Notes: a model not told the origin generated them from the sequence alone. A stretch of DNA of 64,000 bases from Paraperlucidibaca baekdonensis (GCF_003387535.1 NZ_QUNR01000001.1:310001-374000); one strand, 5' to 3'; positions 22,219-32,635 are shown, counted from the stretch's first letter. Made by a program: numbers and translations.

Positions 22219-23916
22219 ATGCGAGTTGCGGCATGGTTAGCGTTATTGGTCGCTGCGGGTGTTGCGATGGCATGGTTGGTCATGCCATCGAACGACGCAA
22301 CGATTACAACGCTGGCGCAAACCACAAAAGCGCCCGTTGGTTCGGTATCGGTGAATCAAATAGCGCAGACGGACTTACCGCCCGAGGGCACGCGCTCGCT
22401 ATTTGATCACCTCATCGCTCAAAATGATGGCTTGCCGTATCCCTTCGATAAGCTCGTGAAGCTGCTGCAAGATCAGCACCCCGAAGCAGCACTACCGGTT
22501 AATGTGATGATTCCTCATGGCCGCTCGTTGCTAAAAGGCTTAGCAAATAATGCCCATCCGCGGGTTTTAATAGCCGCTGATTTTGAGTTAGCAAACAAAG
22601 CAGGTGGATTAGGACTGCGGCCACGCGGTCAACTTTTCATGGGCTTTGTTGAAAATGCCCATGAAATTGAGGTGCTGAGTTACAATGAAGTAGCTGGGCG
22701 TTTTGAGTTTCAGTTAGTGCAAAACTATTGCGCGGGCTGTGTGCCGCGCATTGTCTATGCCAAGCGCGCTATCTGCACAACCTGCCATCAGGGCGGCGGA
22801 CCAATTTTTCCACAACGACCGTGGAATGAAACCAATGCTCAGCCCGATATAGCGGCGGCAATCGAAAAGGCGCGGGGAAACGACAAGCCGTATTTGTCAT
22901 TACCCATTCATAATGCCTTGTCATCACCAGATCGTTTTGACCAGCTCACCGATGAAGGCAACTTTATCAATGTCACCCAGCGTCTATGGCTTGATGGCTG
23001 TGGCGAAGCGGGAAATGACTGCCGTCGAATCCTCTTGAAGTTAGCGTTGTTGTATCGCGACAGCCCAGGCAGCTTTGATCCCGAGCAGCCGCTTGCCCAG
23101 CAACTGAGGGCATTACAAGCCAAGCATTTCCCGGAGGATGGTATCGCAGTGCCTGAGTCGGACCTATTTAATCGAGACCCGTTGGCTGAACAGCGTGGCA
23201 TTAAAGGCTGGTGGCACAAGCTGACGACCCGCGAAATACAGTTCGGTGAAGGCGCTCTAAATAATGAAGATTTAGATGCTTTCGAGCAGCTGCCAAAACT
23301 GCCGGCGCGTTTAGACCCACTGACGCGCCGCGCACCAAAGGCATTGCTGCGCTCGACCGATATTGATGGTGTCTATGGTGTGGCGGCGCTGTTTAGTAGT
23401 GCTGATATTGAGGCATTAAGTGAGCGAGCAGACTTTCAGCCAAAAGCGCTGATGGCACTCGTCGACAAGCTCCCCGACACTACATTTGCGCCAAAGCCGG
23501 TGAGCCGCGTGGCTTTTATGCGGGCCCTGTTAGGTAGCGAAATACCCTATTGCTGCTTATCAGTGGCGGATATGTCACCGCCACAAGCGTCAGGCGAGCC
23601 GGCCTTAGTCATCGAACAGCATGCTGTGCTGAAAGACTTTGAGGCGCATTGCTTCGCGTGTCATCGGGGCAACCCAGCAAAACGCCTAAACTTTATGGCC
23701 GGGTCAGATGAGGCAAGCGTATTGGCACGAATTGAAGCAAAAACCGAAATTCGTGATGCGCTGGATTGGTCGCGTTATGCCGGAACCGAAAAAGAAAATA
23801 CGCTGATGCCGCCGCGTGATTCAATCCAATACGACGAGCTCATGGCTACGGGTGACTCAGGCGCCGCGTCACTACAGCGAATGCGCGAGGCTGTGCCCAG
23901 CCTGTTCGGCTTTTAA
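22219..23916 (+). CDS. Diheme c-type cytochrome of unknown function
   Basis: A 565-residue protein with an N-terminal signal or anchor (RVAAWLALLVAAGVAMAWLV) and two haem c motifs, CTTCH (residues 186-190) and CFACH (478-482). An extra CAGC pair without His lies about 15 residues before the first motif. Near the C-terminus, RYAGTEKENTLMPPRDS offers a Met that could be a haem ligand. I do not recognise the family. The gene follows the large diheme protein after 10 bases with GAGG before the ATG, and precedes a monoheme cytochrome after 11 bases. It is therefore probably a partner subunit or electron acceptor of the first enzyme. It is too large to be a simple carrier, so a second catalytic role is also possible. 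Confidence 0.8.
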   Translation: MRVAAWLALLVAAGVAMAWLVMPSNDATITTLAQTTKAPVGSVSVNQIAQTDLPPEGTRSLFDHLIAQNDGLPYPFDKLVKLLQDQHPEAALPVNVMIPHGRSLLKGLANNAHPRVLIAADFELANKAGGLGLRPRGQLFMGFVENAHEIEVLSYNEVAGRFEFQLVQNYCAGCVPRIVYAKRAICTTCHQGGGPIFPQRPWNETNAQPDIAAAIEKARGNDKPYLSLPIHNALSSPDRFDQLTDEGNFINVTQRLWLDGCGEAGNDCRRILLKLALLYRDSPGSFDPEQPLAQQLRALQAKHFPEDGIAVPESDLFNRDPLAEQRGIKGWWHKLTTREIQFGEGALNNEDLDAFEQLPKLPARLDPLTRRAPKALLRSTDIDGVYGVAALFSSADIEALSERADFQPKALMALVDKLPDTTFAPKPVSRVAFMRALLGSEIPYCCLSVADMSPPQASGEPALVIEQHAVLKDFEAHCFACHRGNPAKRLNFMAGSDEASVLARIEAKTEIRDALDWSRYAGTEKENTLMPPRDSIQYDELMATGDSGAASLQRMREAVPSLFGF

Positions 23917-23927
23917 GGATATTTGCT

Positions 23928-24695
23928 ATGAAAACAAAGCCCATGCTGCTTGTCTTGATGACGCTGTGCTTGCCAAGCTGGGCGGTCGCGATGCCAAGTT
24001 TGGCGCGCGACTACAAATTTGAAGCCGGTTACATGCCCTCATGCAATGCGTGTCATTTAGATGGTGGTGGTTCTGAACTGGCGCCATACGGCAAGGCGTT
24101 TAAAGCGGCGGGAAAAAATGCCGCCGCCTTCGCCAAAATTGCCAACACCGATAGCGACGGCGATGGCATCAGCAACCGTCTGGAAATTCAGGGAAAATCC
24201 AACCCCAGCGACAAGTCATCTACGCCGAAAGCGCCTGGCGATTGGCTTGATATCGCTAGTCTTATTCCGCGAGAGGTACGCCGCGCGTTTCCGGATGTGC
24301 TCACCTGGCTGCCCAAAGATGCCTTACTGACACCCGCAGACATTATGGCGGCTAAGGCGCTTGGCGCCACCTTAAGCACCGATGACGACAACACGATTTA
24401 TATTCCGTTGGTGGCTCGTCGGCCTGCCGGCACCGGATTGATCTTTCCAGCGGTGTATCAGGGCAAAACCTTTTTCTTACTGATGATCACTGACCGTCAG
24501 TTAACCATTCGCGAGATTAGCGTATTGCATGCCGATAAAGTGCCGAGTGCCAAGGGCTTGTCTGTGTATCAGCAATTTGCCGGCCAGTCCGTCAAACACG
24601 TGAAGGCAGAGACTAAAACGGCATTGGAAAAATCCATTGAAACGGCCGTTAGGCATGCCGGTGTGCTGCTTTATGTGCGCTTAAAAGGAGCTTAA
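23928..24695 (+). CDS. Monoheme cytochrome with calcium-binding repeat
   Basis: A 255-residue periplasmic protein with a clear signal peptide (cleavage after SWAVA). There is one haem c motif, CNACH, at residues 39-43, followed closely by LDGGGSELAPYGKAF. At about residues 66-80, NTDSDGDGISNRLEIQ is an Asp-rich calcium-binding loop of the thrombospondin type 3/EF-hand-like kind. The C-terminal 150 residues have no haem motif and no family I recognise; they look like a folded domain. AAGGA precedes the ATG. It is the third gene of the cytochrome operon and may carry electrons between the large diheme proteins and the membrane. Confidence 0.8.
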   Translation: MKTKPMLLVLMTLCLPSWAVAMPSLARDYKFEAGYMPSCNACHLDGGGSELAPYGKAFKAAGKNAAAFAKIANTDSDGDGISNRLEIQGKSNPSDKSSTPKAPGDWLDIASLIPREVRRAFPDVLTWLPKDALLTPADIMAAKALGATLSTDDDNTIYIPLVARRPAGTGLIFPAVYQGKTFFLLMITDRQLTIREISVLHADKVPSAKGLSVYQQFAGQSVKHVKAETKTALEKSIETAVRHAGVLLYVRLKGA

Positions 24696-24697
24696 CC

Positions 24698-25366
24698 ATG
24701 GCGGACGCAGAGTTTGATTTCTTTAGCGATGCGCCTATTTCAGACGCTAGTATCATCCAGCTACCACCAGAGCCGTCGGCGTGGTTAAGTGTCGGTGGGC
24801 CAATAGCATTAGTGTTTATGTTTTTAGCGATCTGTTTTTTGCTGCGTTGGTTTATTCCTTATAAAGACCCCAAGCTGTCTTTTTCATTGCGCGATCTGCC
24901 CGTTGCTGCGCAGCGAGGCATTGGTTTGGCAACGATATTATTTGGCGTGGCGTTCTTTTTTGGCCTAGCTGAAGTGCACTATCAGATTGGCTTGCACGGC
25001 AGTACCGAGGCGTATTTCGCTAATATGAGTCATGGCAAGTTAATTGCCTTTACGCATGCGCATTTATTCGGCTTCACGACCGCCATTTTTATTATTGGCA
25101 TTCCGTTTTCCATGCACTTTAACCGCCTGAATTGGTACCAATGGGTGTTTCCTGCCGGACTTGCTGCGGCGATGACAGACATTGTCTCCTGGTGGGGGAT
25201 CAAGTACATTTCGCCAAATTTTGACTATGTCACCATGGCTTGCGGCGCGGTTTATGGTGGGGCGTATTTATGGATGTTGATTGGTATGATCCGCGTGATT
25301 TTTTTCCCCCAATTGCGCTGGTTTCCCGACTATCTCAACGAGCAGCGCGCACGACGGAATCCCTAG
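24698..25366 (+). CDS. Five-helix His-rich membrane protein of the cytochrome operon
   Basis: A 222-residue inner-membrane protein with hydrophobic helices near residues 30-52, 72-92, 113-138, 148-166 and 178-200. Histidines 94 and 100 (end of helix 2), 112, 120 and 122 (SHGKLIAFTHAHLFGF, start of helix 3) and 140 (end of helix 3) are well placed to bind haem b or a metal. I do not recognise a named family. AGGAG eight bases before the ATG overlaps the end of the upstream gene, so the genes are coupled. I infer a membrane electron-transfer or haem-binding partner for the periplasmic cytochromes; a role in maturation is an alternative. Confidence 0.8.
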   Translation: MADAEFDFFSDAPISDASIIQLPPEPSAWLSVGGPIALVFMFLAICFLLRWFIPYKDPKLSFSLRDLPVAAQRGIGLATILFGVAFFFGLAEVHYQIGLHGSTEAYFANMSHGKLIAFTHAHLFGFTTAIFIIGIPFSMHFNRLNWYQWVFPAGLAAAMTDIVSWWGIKYISPNFDYVTMACGAVYGGAYLWMLIGMIRVIFFPQLRWFPDYLNEQRARRNP

Positions 25367-25371
25367 CACGG

Positions 25372-25962
25372 TTGAGCAGGCATGCTTTTCTATTGGCACT
25401 GCTTTTCGTTGCCCCCAAAAGCTACGCTGATCGCATCATCACTTACGCTATTGATTCAAAGCGTACTGAAGTCAGCATTTCTTGGCATTACCTTGGCGTG
25501 CCAACAGAAGGTGGGGCGTTTAGTGGCGTCACTGGCTTTATTTACGGCAACTTAGATCACCCAGAAAAGTCATGGGCCGAGGCGCGTATTCCAGTGAAAA
25601 CGTTTGATAGCGGCTGGTCGATCATCAATCATCGCCTCGTGAAATCCGGCGATTTTTTTCAAACCAAGCAATATCCTGAGATTATTTTTCGCAGCCATAG
25701 CATCGACACGGTCAATAAGAAGTCGCGCGAACTGAGCCTCAGTGGTGAGCTGAGCGTCAATGGCATTGTGCGGCCGATGACGTTGTTCGCGGAAACGGCC
25801 GCGGTTGGTCCGCATCCATTTTATGGTGATGCCAATGCCGCGAGCTTGCGTGCGGTAACACGGTTTCGGCGCAGCGAGTTCGGCATGGATAAGTTTATGG
25901 GCATGGTCAGCGACGAAATTGTTGTCAACCTCACCGTCGAAGCGCTAGTGGTTAAAAACTGA
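25372..25962 (+). CDS. YceI-family periplasmic lipocalin-like protein
   Basis: The protein has the YceI fold pattern: [33 protein letters not shown] at the N-terminus, [52 protein letters not shown] and a C-terminal [22 protein letters not shown]. YceI proteins bind polyisoprenoid or other long lipids in a beta-barrel. The only start that yields a clean signal peptide ([18 protein letters not shown]) is TTG at 25372, six bases after the previous stop; this gives 196 residues. An ATG at 25240 would overlap the membrane gene by 127 bases and bury the signal, so I reject it. It ends the cytochrome operon and suggests a lipid or isoprenoid ligand for the pathway. Confidence 0.82.
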   Translation: MSRHAFLLALLFVAPKSYADRIITYAIDSKRTEVSISWHYLGVPTEGGAFSGVTGFIYGNLDHPEKSWAEARIPVKTFDSGWSIINHRLVKSGDFFQTKQYPEIIFRSHSIDTVNKKSRELSLSGELSVNGIVRPMTLFAETAAVGPHPFYGDANAASLRAVTRFRRSEFGMDKFMGMVSDEIVVNLTVEALVVKN

Positions 25963-26033
25963 ACTGGCCGCGAGGCCGCGCAAACCGTATAATCGTTGCC
26001 CGTTTAAACCAGCGCCTGCGCGGGATTTCATCT

Positions 26034-27929
26034 ATGTTGTACAGCAAATCTTACGATGTCATTGTCATTGGTGGCGGTCATGCCGGCACCGAGGCTGCAC
26101 TCGCTGCCGCCCGCATGGGCTGCCAGACCTTGCTGCTTACCCACAATATCGAGACGCTCGGGCAAATGAGCTGCAACCCGGCGATTGGTGGCATTGGTAA
26201 GTCACATTTGGTGAAAGAAATCGATGCATTGGGCGGCGCGATGGCGTTGGCAACCGACATGGCGGGCATCCAATTTCGCGTGCTTAATGCGCGCAAAGGT
26301 CCTGCCGTGCGTGCTACGCGAGCCCAAGCTGATCGCGCGCTCTACAAAGCGGCTATTCGCGACATCTTAGAAAACCAAGCCAAACTGGATATTTTCCAGC
26401 AAGCGGCCGACGACGTAGTCGTTGAAGGTGAGCGCATTACTGGCGTTATCACGCAAACCGGCATTCGTTTTAACGCAAAAACGGTAGTGCTCACGACAGG
26501 GACATTTTTGGGCGGCACCATTCATATCGGCATGGATAACCATCGCGGCGGCCGCGCCGGTGATCCGCCATCCATCGCGCTTGCGGATCGTTTGCGCGAG
26601 CTACCATTGCGCGTGGGTCGGCTGAAAACCGGTACGCCGCCACGCATTGATGCCAAATCGGTCGATTTTTCCGTTATGCAAGCGCAGCCTGGTGACACGC
26701 CGTTGCCGGTGATGTCATTTATGGGTACGCGCGCCATGCATCCGCAGCAAGTAAACTGCTGGATTACGCATACCAACGAAGCCACGCACGAGATTATTCG
26801 CGGTGGGCTAGACCGTTCGCCCATGTACAGCGGTGTGATTGAGGGCATTGGTCCGCGCTATTGCCCGTCGATCGAAGACAAAATTCATCGTTTCGCTGAT
26901 AAAAACTCGCACCAAGTGTTTATTGAGCCTGAAGGCTTAAAAACGCATGAACTCTACCCCAATGGTATTTCCACCAGTTTGCCATTTGACGTACAAATAG
27001 CGTTGGTGCGCTCAATTCGCGGCATGGAAAACGCGCACATTACGCGGCCTGGCTATGCCATTGAATACGACTATTTTGATCCGCGTGACCTCAAGCACAC
27101 GTTGGAAACTAAAGTCATTGGAGGACTCTTTTTTGCAGGCCAGATTAATGGCACCACGGGCTATGAAGAGGCCGGTGCGCAAGGCCTGCTCGCCGGTCTC
27201 AACGCAGGCCGCCAAGCGCAAGGTAAGCCAGGCTGGTATCCAACGCGCGATCAGGCGTATTTAGGCGTGTTGGTGGATGACTTGATCACGCTCGGCACCA
27301 AAGAGCCGTATCGCATGTTTACTTCCCGTGCCGAATATCGCCTGATGTTGCGCGAAGACAATGCCGATACGCGGCTCACGGCCATCGGCCGAGAATTAGG
27401 CCTCGTGGATGACGTGCGCTGGTCAGCGTTTGAGGCCAAGCAACAAGCGGTAGCGCTGGAAACGCAGCGCTTAAAAGCGCAATGGCTGCACCCAGGCAGT
27501 GCCATGACGGCACGTTTTAGCGAGCTGACCGGTGAAGAAATCAAGCGTGAGTGTCATTTCTTAGATGCACTGAAGCGGCCTCAGGTGCGCTATGCGCATT
27601 TGGCCGAATTAAGCGCATCCGATGTAGTCGCTGATTTGCAGGAAGCCGTCGGTGAGCAAATTGAGATCGGTGTGAAATACGCCGGTTACGTCGATCGGCA
27701 AAGCCATGATGTAGCGCGCCTTCATCAGCAAGAGCAACTGGCGCTGCCGGCGGCATTTGATTATGACGGCGTGGTTGGTCTATCCAATGAGGTGCGGGCG
27801 AAGCTCAAAGACGCGCGCCCTGAAACACTCGCTCAAGCTGGGCGTATTCCCGGCGTGACACCAGCAGCGGTCTCGCTATTGCTCATTACGCTGAAAAAAC
27901 TCAGCCGCCGCACAGCGCAGGTGGGCTAA
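26034..27929 (+). CDS. mnmG: tRNA uridine-5-carboxymethylaminomethyl modification enzyme MnmG
   Basis: MnmG (GidA) is the FAD- and NADH-dependent partner of MnmE in wobble-uridine modification. The 631 residues carry the FAD-binding [17 protein letters not shown], then [52 protein letters not shown] and the C-terminal helical domain that binds MnmE. A TATAAT at 25988-25993 may be the -10 of its own promoter, but no good -35 is present. It overlaps rsmG by one base. Its separation from mnmE by a 6.3-kb cytochrome operon is the notable context. Confidence 0.99.
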   Translation: MLYSKSYDVIVIGGGHAGTEAALAAARMGCQTLLLTHNIETLGQMSCNPAIGGIGKSHLVKEIDALGGAMALATDMAGIQFRVLNARKGPAVRATRAQADRALYKAAIRDILENQAKLDIFQQAADDVVVEGERITGVITQTGIRFNAKTVVLTTGTFLGGTIHIGMDNHRGGRAGDPPSIALADRLRELPLRVGRLKTGTPPRIDAKSVDFSVMQAQPGDTPLPVMSFMGTRAMHPQQVNCWITHTNEATHEIIRGGLDRSPMYSGVIEGIGPRYCPSIEDKIHRFADKNSHQVFIEPEGLKTHELYPNGISTSLPFDVQIALVRSIRGMENAHITRPGYAIEYDYFDPRDLKHTLETKVIGGLFFAGQINGTTGYEEAGAQGLLAGLNAGRQAQGKPGWYPTRDQAYLGVLVDDLITLGTKEPYRMFTSRAEYRLMLREDNADTRLTAIGRELGLVDDVRWSAFEAKQQAVALETQRLKAQWLHPGSAMTARFSELTGEEIKRECHFLDALKRPQVRYAHLAELSASDVVADLQEAVGEQIEIGVKYAGYVDRQSHDVARLHQQEQLALPAAFDYDGVVGLSNEVRAKLKDARPETLAQAGRIPGVTPAAVSLLLITLKKLSRRTAQVG

Positions 27930-28579
27930 TGCCGGGGCCACAACTCGCCGCCGATTGGCCGCAGCAGGCTCGCATGCGTTTGCAGCAAGGCTTGGCCGAC
28001 ATGGCCTTGGCACTACCCGAAGCGCAGATAGATAGCCTCATGGCCTACCTTGAAGCACTGGTGAAATGGAATAACGCATTTAATCTCACGGCCATTCGTG
28101 AGCCATTAGCCATGGTCGACAAGCATTTGCTCGATAGCCTGAGCATTCAGCCGCATATTGGCCCAGATAGCTTGATCGATATTGGCACGGGCGCGGGATT
28201 GCCGGGCGTCATACTCGCCATCGTGAATACGCAGCTCGCGGTCACGGTACTCGATAGCAATAGCAAAAAAACCCGGTTCATCACGCAGTTTAAGGCCGCA
28301 CACGGCCTCGATAACCTCACCGTGATTACTGCGCGCTGCGAGCAGCATCACGGCCAGTACGCGCAAATTTGCAGCCGCGCCTTTGCCAGTCTCCATGACA
28401 TGGTGGCGGGTACGGAGCATCTACTCGCGCCCGATGGCCGCTGGCTGGCCATGAAAGGTCACATCCCGCACGATGAGCTGGCCGAGCTGGCCAGCACAAT
28501 AACACTCGAAAATGCCCCCGCTTTACGAGTACCCTTTGCAGCACAAGCGCGCCACCTCATCTGTTTGGCGCGACAATAG
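27929..28579 (+). CDS. rsmG: 16S rRNA (guanine-527-N7)-methyltransferase RsmG
   Basis: RsmG (GidB) methylates G527 of 16S rRNA using S-adenosylmethionine. The 216 residues include LVKWNNAFNLTAIRE, HLLDSL, the SAM-binding DIGTGAGLPGVILAI and CSRAFASL, all typical. The ATG shares one base with the mnmG stop codon. Loss of this enzyme is known to give low-level streptomycin resistance; the gene here looks intact. It is followed by parA after 37 bases. Confidence 0.97.
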   Translation: MPGPQLAADWPQQARMRLQQGLADMALALPEAQIDSLMAYLEALVKWNNAFNLTAIREPLAMVDKHLLDSLSIQPHIGPDSLIDIGTGAGLPGVILAIVNTQLAVTVLDSNSKKTRFITQFKAAHGLDNLTVITARCEQHHGQYAQICSRAFASLHDMVAGTEHLLAPDGRWLAMKGHIPHDELAELASTITLENAPALRVPFAAQARHLICLARQ

Positions 28580-28616
28580 TCAGCACGACCGCTGCGGTCG
28601 ATTAAGGACAATGCAT

Positions 28617-29396
28617 ATGATTTTTGCCGTCGCCAATCAAAAGGGTGGAGTGGGTAAGACCACCACCAGTGTTAATTTGGCGGCCTCACTCGCAGCCACA
28701 AAGCGTCGCGTGCTGCTGGTCGATTTAGACCCGCAAGGCAATGCAACGACGGGCTCAGGTCTGCATAAAAATGAGCTTGAGCACACCGTGTTAGATGTGC
28801 TGCTGGCAGAAATTCCAGCCATCGATGCCATTAAAACCGGCTCTGGCGGCTTCGATGTGTTGCCTGCTAACGGCGACTTGACGGCAGCAGAAATTGAACT
28901 TGTTGATGGCGCCAATAAAGAGCAACGCTTGCGCCAAGCCTTGCTGCCACTGCAATCGCGCTACGATGCCGTGGTTATTGATTGCGCACCCTCTTTGAGT
29001 ATGTTGACGCTCAACGCCTTGGTCGCCGCCGAGTCGGTGATTATTCCGATGCAATGTGAGTACTACGCACTTGAAGGCTTAGCGGCATTAACGCAGACCA
29101 TTGAGCGCGTGCGCGATAGCGCCAACCCAGCGCTGCATATTGCCGGCATATTGCGCACCATGTATGACCCGCGAAACACGCTGGCGACAGATGTCTCGGC
29201 GGAGTTAAGCAGCCATTTTGGCGATGACGTACTCAATACCGTTATTCCGCGCAATGTGCGTTTGGCCGAGGCGCCCGCACATGGCATGCCGGCCTTGCAA
29301 TACGATAAAACGGCACGCGGCACGATGGCTTATCTGGCATTAGCCACTGAGCTCATTCGGCGCCATAAGCGTCGTCAAAAACAAAAGGAAGCCTAA
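28617..29396 (+). CDS. parA: Chromosome partitioning ATPase ParA (Soj)
   Basis: ParA is the Walker-type ATPase that moves ParB-parS complexes. The 259-residue protein starts MIFAVANQKGGVGKTTTSVNLAASLA, containing the deviant Walker A motif with its signature lysine. LLVDLDPQGNATTGSG and VVIDCAPSLSMLTLNAL follow. Of the two in-frame ATGs at 28611 and 28617, the second has the AAGGA site at an 8-base spacing, so I use it. It is followed by parB after three bases. The three parS sites at 9.2-12.4 kb are its presumed cargo loci. Confidence 0.98.
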   Translation: MIFAVANQKGGVGKTTTSVNLAASLAATKRRVLLVDLDPQGNATTGSGLHKNELEHTVLDVLLAEIPAIDAIKTGSGGFDVLPANGDLTAAEIELVDGANKEQRLRQALLPLQSRYDAVVIDCAPSLSMLTLNALVAAESVIIPMQCEYYALEGLAALTQTIERVRDSANPALHIAGILRTMYDPRNTLATDVSAELSSHFGDDVLNTVIPRNVRLAEAPAHGMPALQYDKTARGTMAYLALATELIRRHKRRQKQKEA

Positions 29397-29399
29397 GTC

Positions 29400-30287
29400 A
29401 TGGCAGCAGCAAAAAAACGTGGTCTTGGTGGTGGGCGTGGCCTAGATGCCTTGCTCGGCAATGTTCGCAAAGTCCAAGACGATGTCGACGCAGTTGCTGC
29501 GGGCGAGGCACCGGAGGGTGAGTTTCAGCAGTTACCCATCGAATGGTTGGCGCGTGGGCAGTATCAGCCGCGCCGCGATATGGACCCCGAAGCATTGCAA
29601 GAGCTGGCTGAGTCGATCAAGGCACAGGGCATTTTGCAGCCGATTATTGTTCGCAAAAGTGGCGATAAGGCCTATGAAATTATTGCTGGCGAACGCCGCT
29701 GGCGGGCAGCACAGCTAGCTCAGCTCGATACCGTGCCTGCGTTGATTCGTGAATTTTCAGACGAATCGGCGATTGCCCTGGCATTAATTGAAAACATTCA
29801 GCGCGAAGACTTAAATCCGCTTGAAGAGGCCTTAGCGATGCAGCGCTTTGCCGATGAGTTCAAGCTCAATCACGGTCAGGTCGCCGATGCAGTGGGTAAG
29901 TCGCGCGCGGCGGTGAGTAACTTGATGCGATTGTTGGGCCTGCACGATGAAGTGAAAAAAAATCTGGCTCACGGCGATCTCGACATGGGCCATGCGCGGG
30001 CGTTGTTAGCCTTGCCAACCAATAAGCAAGTGGCGGCAGCGCAGCAAGTCATTGAGCGCGGTTTATCGGTGCGCCATACCGAAGCATTAGTGCGTGCATG
30101 GCTTGAGAAAAAACCGGCAGCGGCAGAAAAAGCCATCGATCCCAATGTACGTCAGCTGCAAGATGACTTGGCCGGGCGCTTGGGTGCGCCAGTGCAGATC
30201 AATTGCAATGCGCGTGGTAAAGGCAAGCTTGTCATTGCTTACAACTCATTAGATGAGCTTGATGGCATTCTTTCGCACATCAAATAA
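29400..30287 (+). CDS. parB: Chromosome partitioning protein ParB (Spo0J)
   Basis: ParB is a CTPase clamp that loads at parS and spreads along DNA. The 295 residues start with a basic leader (KKRGLGGGRGLDALLG). The ParB/Srx nucleotide domain has QYQPRRDMD, IIVRK and the GERRWRAAQ box, then the helix-turn-helix GQVADAVGKSRAAVSNLMRLL, and a C-terminal dimer domain ends in DGILSHIK. Together with ParA and the three TGTTCCACGTGAAACA sites in recF and dus it forms a complete segregation system around the origin. Its 3' end overlaps the next gene. Confidence 0.98.
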   Translation: MAAAKKRGLGGGRGLDALLGNVRKVQDDVDAVAAGEAPEGEFQQLPIEWLARGQYQPRRDMDPEALQELAESIKAQGILQPIIVRKSGDKAYEIIAGERRWRAAQLAQLDTVPALIREFSDESAIALALIENIQREDLNPLEEALAMQRFADEFKLNHGQVADAVGKSRAAVSNLMRLLGLHDEVKKNLAHGDLDMGHARALLALPTNKQVAAAQQVIERGLSVRHTEALVRAWLEKKPAAAEKAIDPNVRQLQDDLAGRLGAPVQINCNARGKGKLVIAYNSLDELDGILSHIK

Positions 30288-30939
30288 GCGGCCGTGGCAG
30301 CATCTGCTAACACTGATTGGCGCCATGCTGACGTCGTGTCTGGTGTGGGCCGATGACTGGTCACTGCAGAAAGTCGATGAGCAACGAGACATCCGCGTGT
30401 ATCAGCGAGCACACGCAAACTCGGCTTTTGATGATGTTTATGCCGTAACAGAGCTTGCCGGCAGACCCTCGCGAATTGAAGCTATTTTGACAGATGCCGT
30501 GGCGATGCCGGAATGGATCGCCCGCGTATCGCAGGCTAAAGTCATCTCTCGGCAACATCACGCCGCTATTTTGTACCTTCGTTATACGCTGCCGTATCCT
30601 TTTCGGGCCCGCGATGCTGTTTTGTTGTCGAAACGAGAACAGACCGCAACGGGCATGATCATCGAGGCAGAAGCCATTAGTGATAAATACCCAGTGCAGC
30701 CGGGGGTGGTGCGAATGCTCGGGGCAAAAAGCCGCTGGCAAGTAACCGCCTTGCCAGGTAATCGCGTCAAAGTGGAGCTGTGGGGCTCGGGCGAGCCGGG
30801 CGGGCTGATTCCATCGGTACTCTATAACTACAACCTTGCCGATGATGCCGTGCAAACCTTACGACAATTGCGACGAATGGCGTTGCGCGAAAAATACCAA
30901 CGCGCAGAAGTCCGCGCAGAGGCCGCTCAAGCACACTAA
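30253..30939 (+). CDS. START-domain lipid-binding-type exported protein
   Basis: A 228-residue protein with a signal peptide (hydrophobic LLTLIGAMLTSCLVWA, cleavage before DDW). The mature part resembles the START/Bet v 1-like superfamily: WSLQKVDEQRDIRVYQR, VTELAGRPSRIEAILTD, MPEWIARV, YLRYTLPYPFRARDAV and WGSGEPGGLIPSVLYNYNLADDAV. Such domains bind lipids or other hydrophobic ligands, here presumably in the periplasm. The start at 30253 overlaps parB by 35 bases; the ATG at 30262 is an equally possible start. It has no ribosome site of its own that I can see, so it may depend on parB translation. It precedes the atp operon promoter. Confidence 0.82.
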   Translation: MSLMAFFRTSNKRPWQHLLTLIGAMLTSCLVWADDWSLQKVDEQRDIRVYQRAHANSAFDDVYAVTELAGRPSRIEAILTDAVAMPEWIARVSQAKVISRQHHAAILYLRYTLPYPFRARDAVLLSKREQTATGMIIEAEAISDKYPVQPGVVRMLGAKSRWQVTALPGNRVKVELWGSGEPGGLIPSVLYNYNLADDAVQTLRQLRRMALREKYQRAEVRAEAAQAH

Positions 30940-30995
30940 TGGCGTGTTTATTTACAAAAACGGCCTTTTCTTAGACCAGAGACTAAGCGCCGCAG

Positions 30996-31025
30996 TTGCC
31001 CTTAGCCTCGCGATTCCTCTATAAT
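30996..31025 (+). promoter_or_regulatory. Candidate promoter of the atp operon
   Basis: TTGCCC (30996-31001), an 18-base spacer and TATAAT (31020-31025) lie 54 bases before atpI. The -10 box is perfect and the -35 box is fair. Confidence 0.6.
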
Positions 31026-31079
31026 CCACGCGCTTTGACGCTAATGGCCGCTTCGGCAGTCAACATAAGTAGGTTCGTC

Positions 31080-31478
31080 ATGACAGTAAGCAAGCCCCAG
31101 CCGCTGGTAGAGTATCGACCAGCACTGCAGCAGCTGAAATGGCAGGCCAGACTCATGGTAGCGTTATGGCTGATCGCACAACTGGCCGGCGGTACAGCTG
31201 CTGGTTTATCGGCACTTTCGGGGGCCGGCATTGCGGTGTTGGGGCAGGCGTATTTTGTGTTTCGCGCCTTCCGTCACGCAGGTGCCAGATCGGCACAACA
31301 TATTGTGCAAGAATTTTACAGAGGCGAGGCAGGCAAGTTTCTGCTTACCGCGCTTCTCTTTGCCAGCGTGTTCATCTTTTACAAAAAAGTTGACCCCGTT
31401 TGGCTGTTTACTGGTTTTGTATTAGAACAGCTGGTCGCTTGGATTGTGCCCTTGGCCAACCGAAACACACAGCGCTGA
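31080..31478 (+). CDS. atpI: ATP synthase subunit I
   Basis: AtpI is a small membrane protein that assists assembly of the c-ring and is the least conserved gene of the operon. The 132-residue product has four hydrophobic segments, near residues 25-45, 48-65, 88-105 and 108-125, which is the family pattern. I start at the ATG at 31080 (MTVSKPQPLVEYRP). Longer versions would begin within the promoter. It is followed by atpB after 13 bases, which identifies it as much as its weakly conserved sequence. Confidence 0.88.
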   Translation: MTVSKPQPLVEYRPALQQLKWQARLMVALWLIAQLAGGTAAGLSALSGAGIAVLGQAYFVFRAFRHAGARSAQHIVQEFYRGEAGKFLLTALLFASVFIFYKKVDPVWLFTGFVLEQLVAWIVPLANRNTQR

Positions 31479-31485
31479 TGGGTAG

Positions 31486-32340
<855 letters not shown>

Positions 32341-32365
32341 GAAAACCCCGTAACTTTAACGTTGA

Positions 32366-32635
<270 letters not shown>

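Noticed and set aside
25240..25371. An upstream ATG extension of the YceI gene
   Set aside because: It overlaps the membrane protein gene by 127 bases and would bury the signal peptide.
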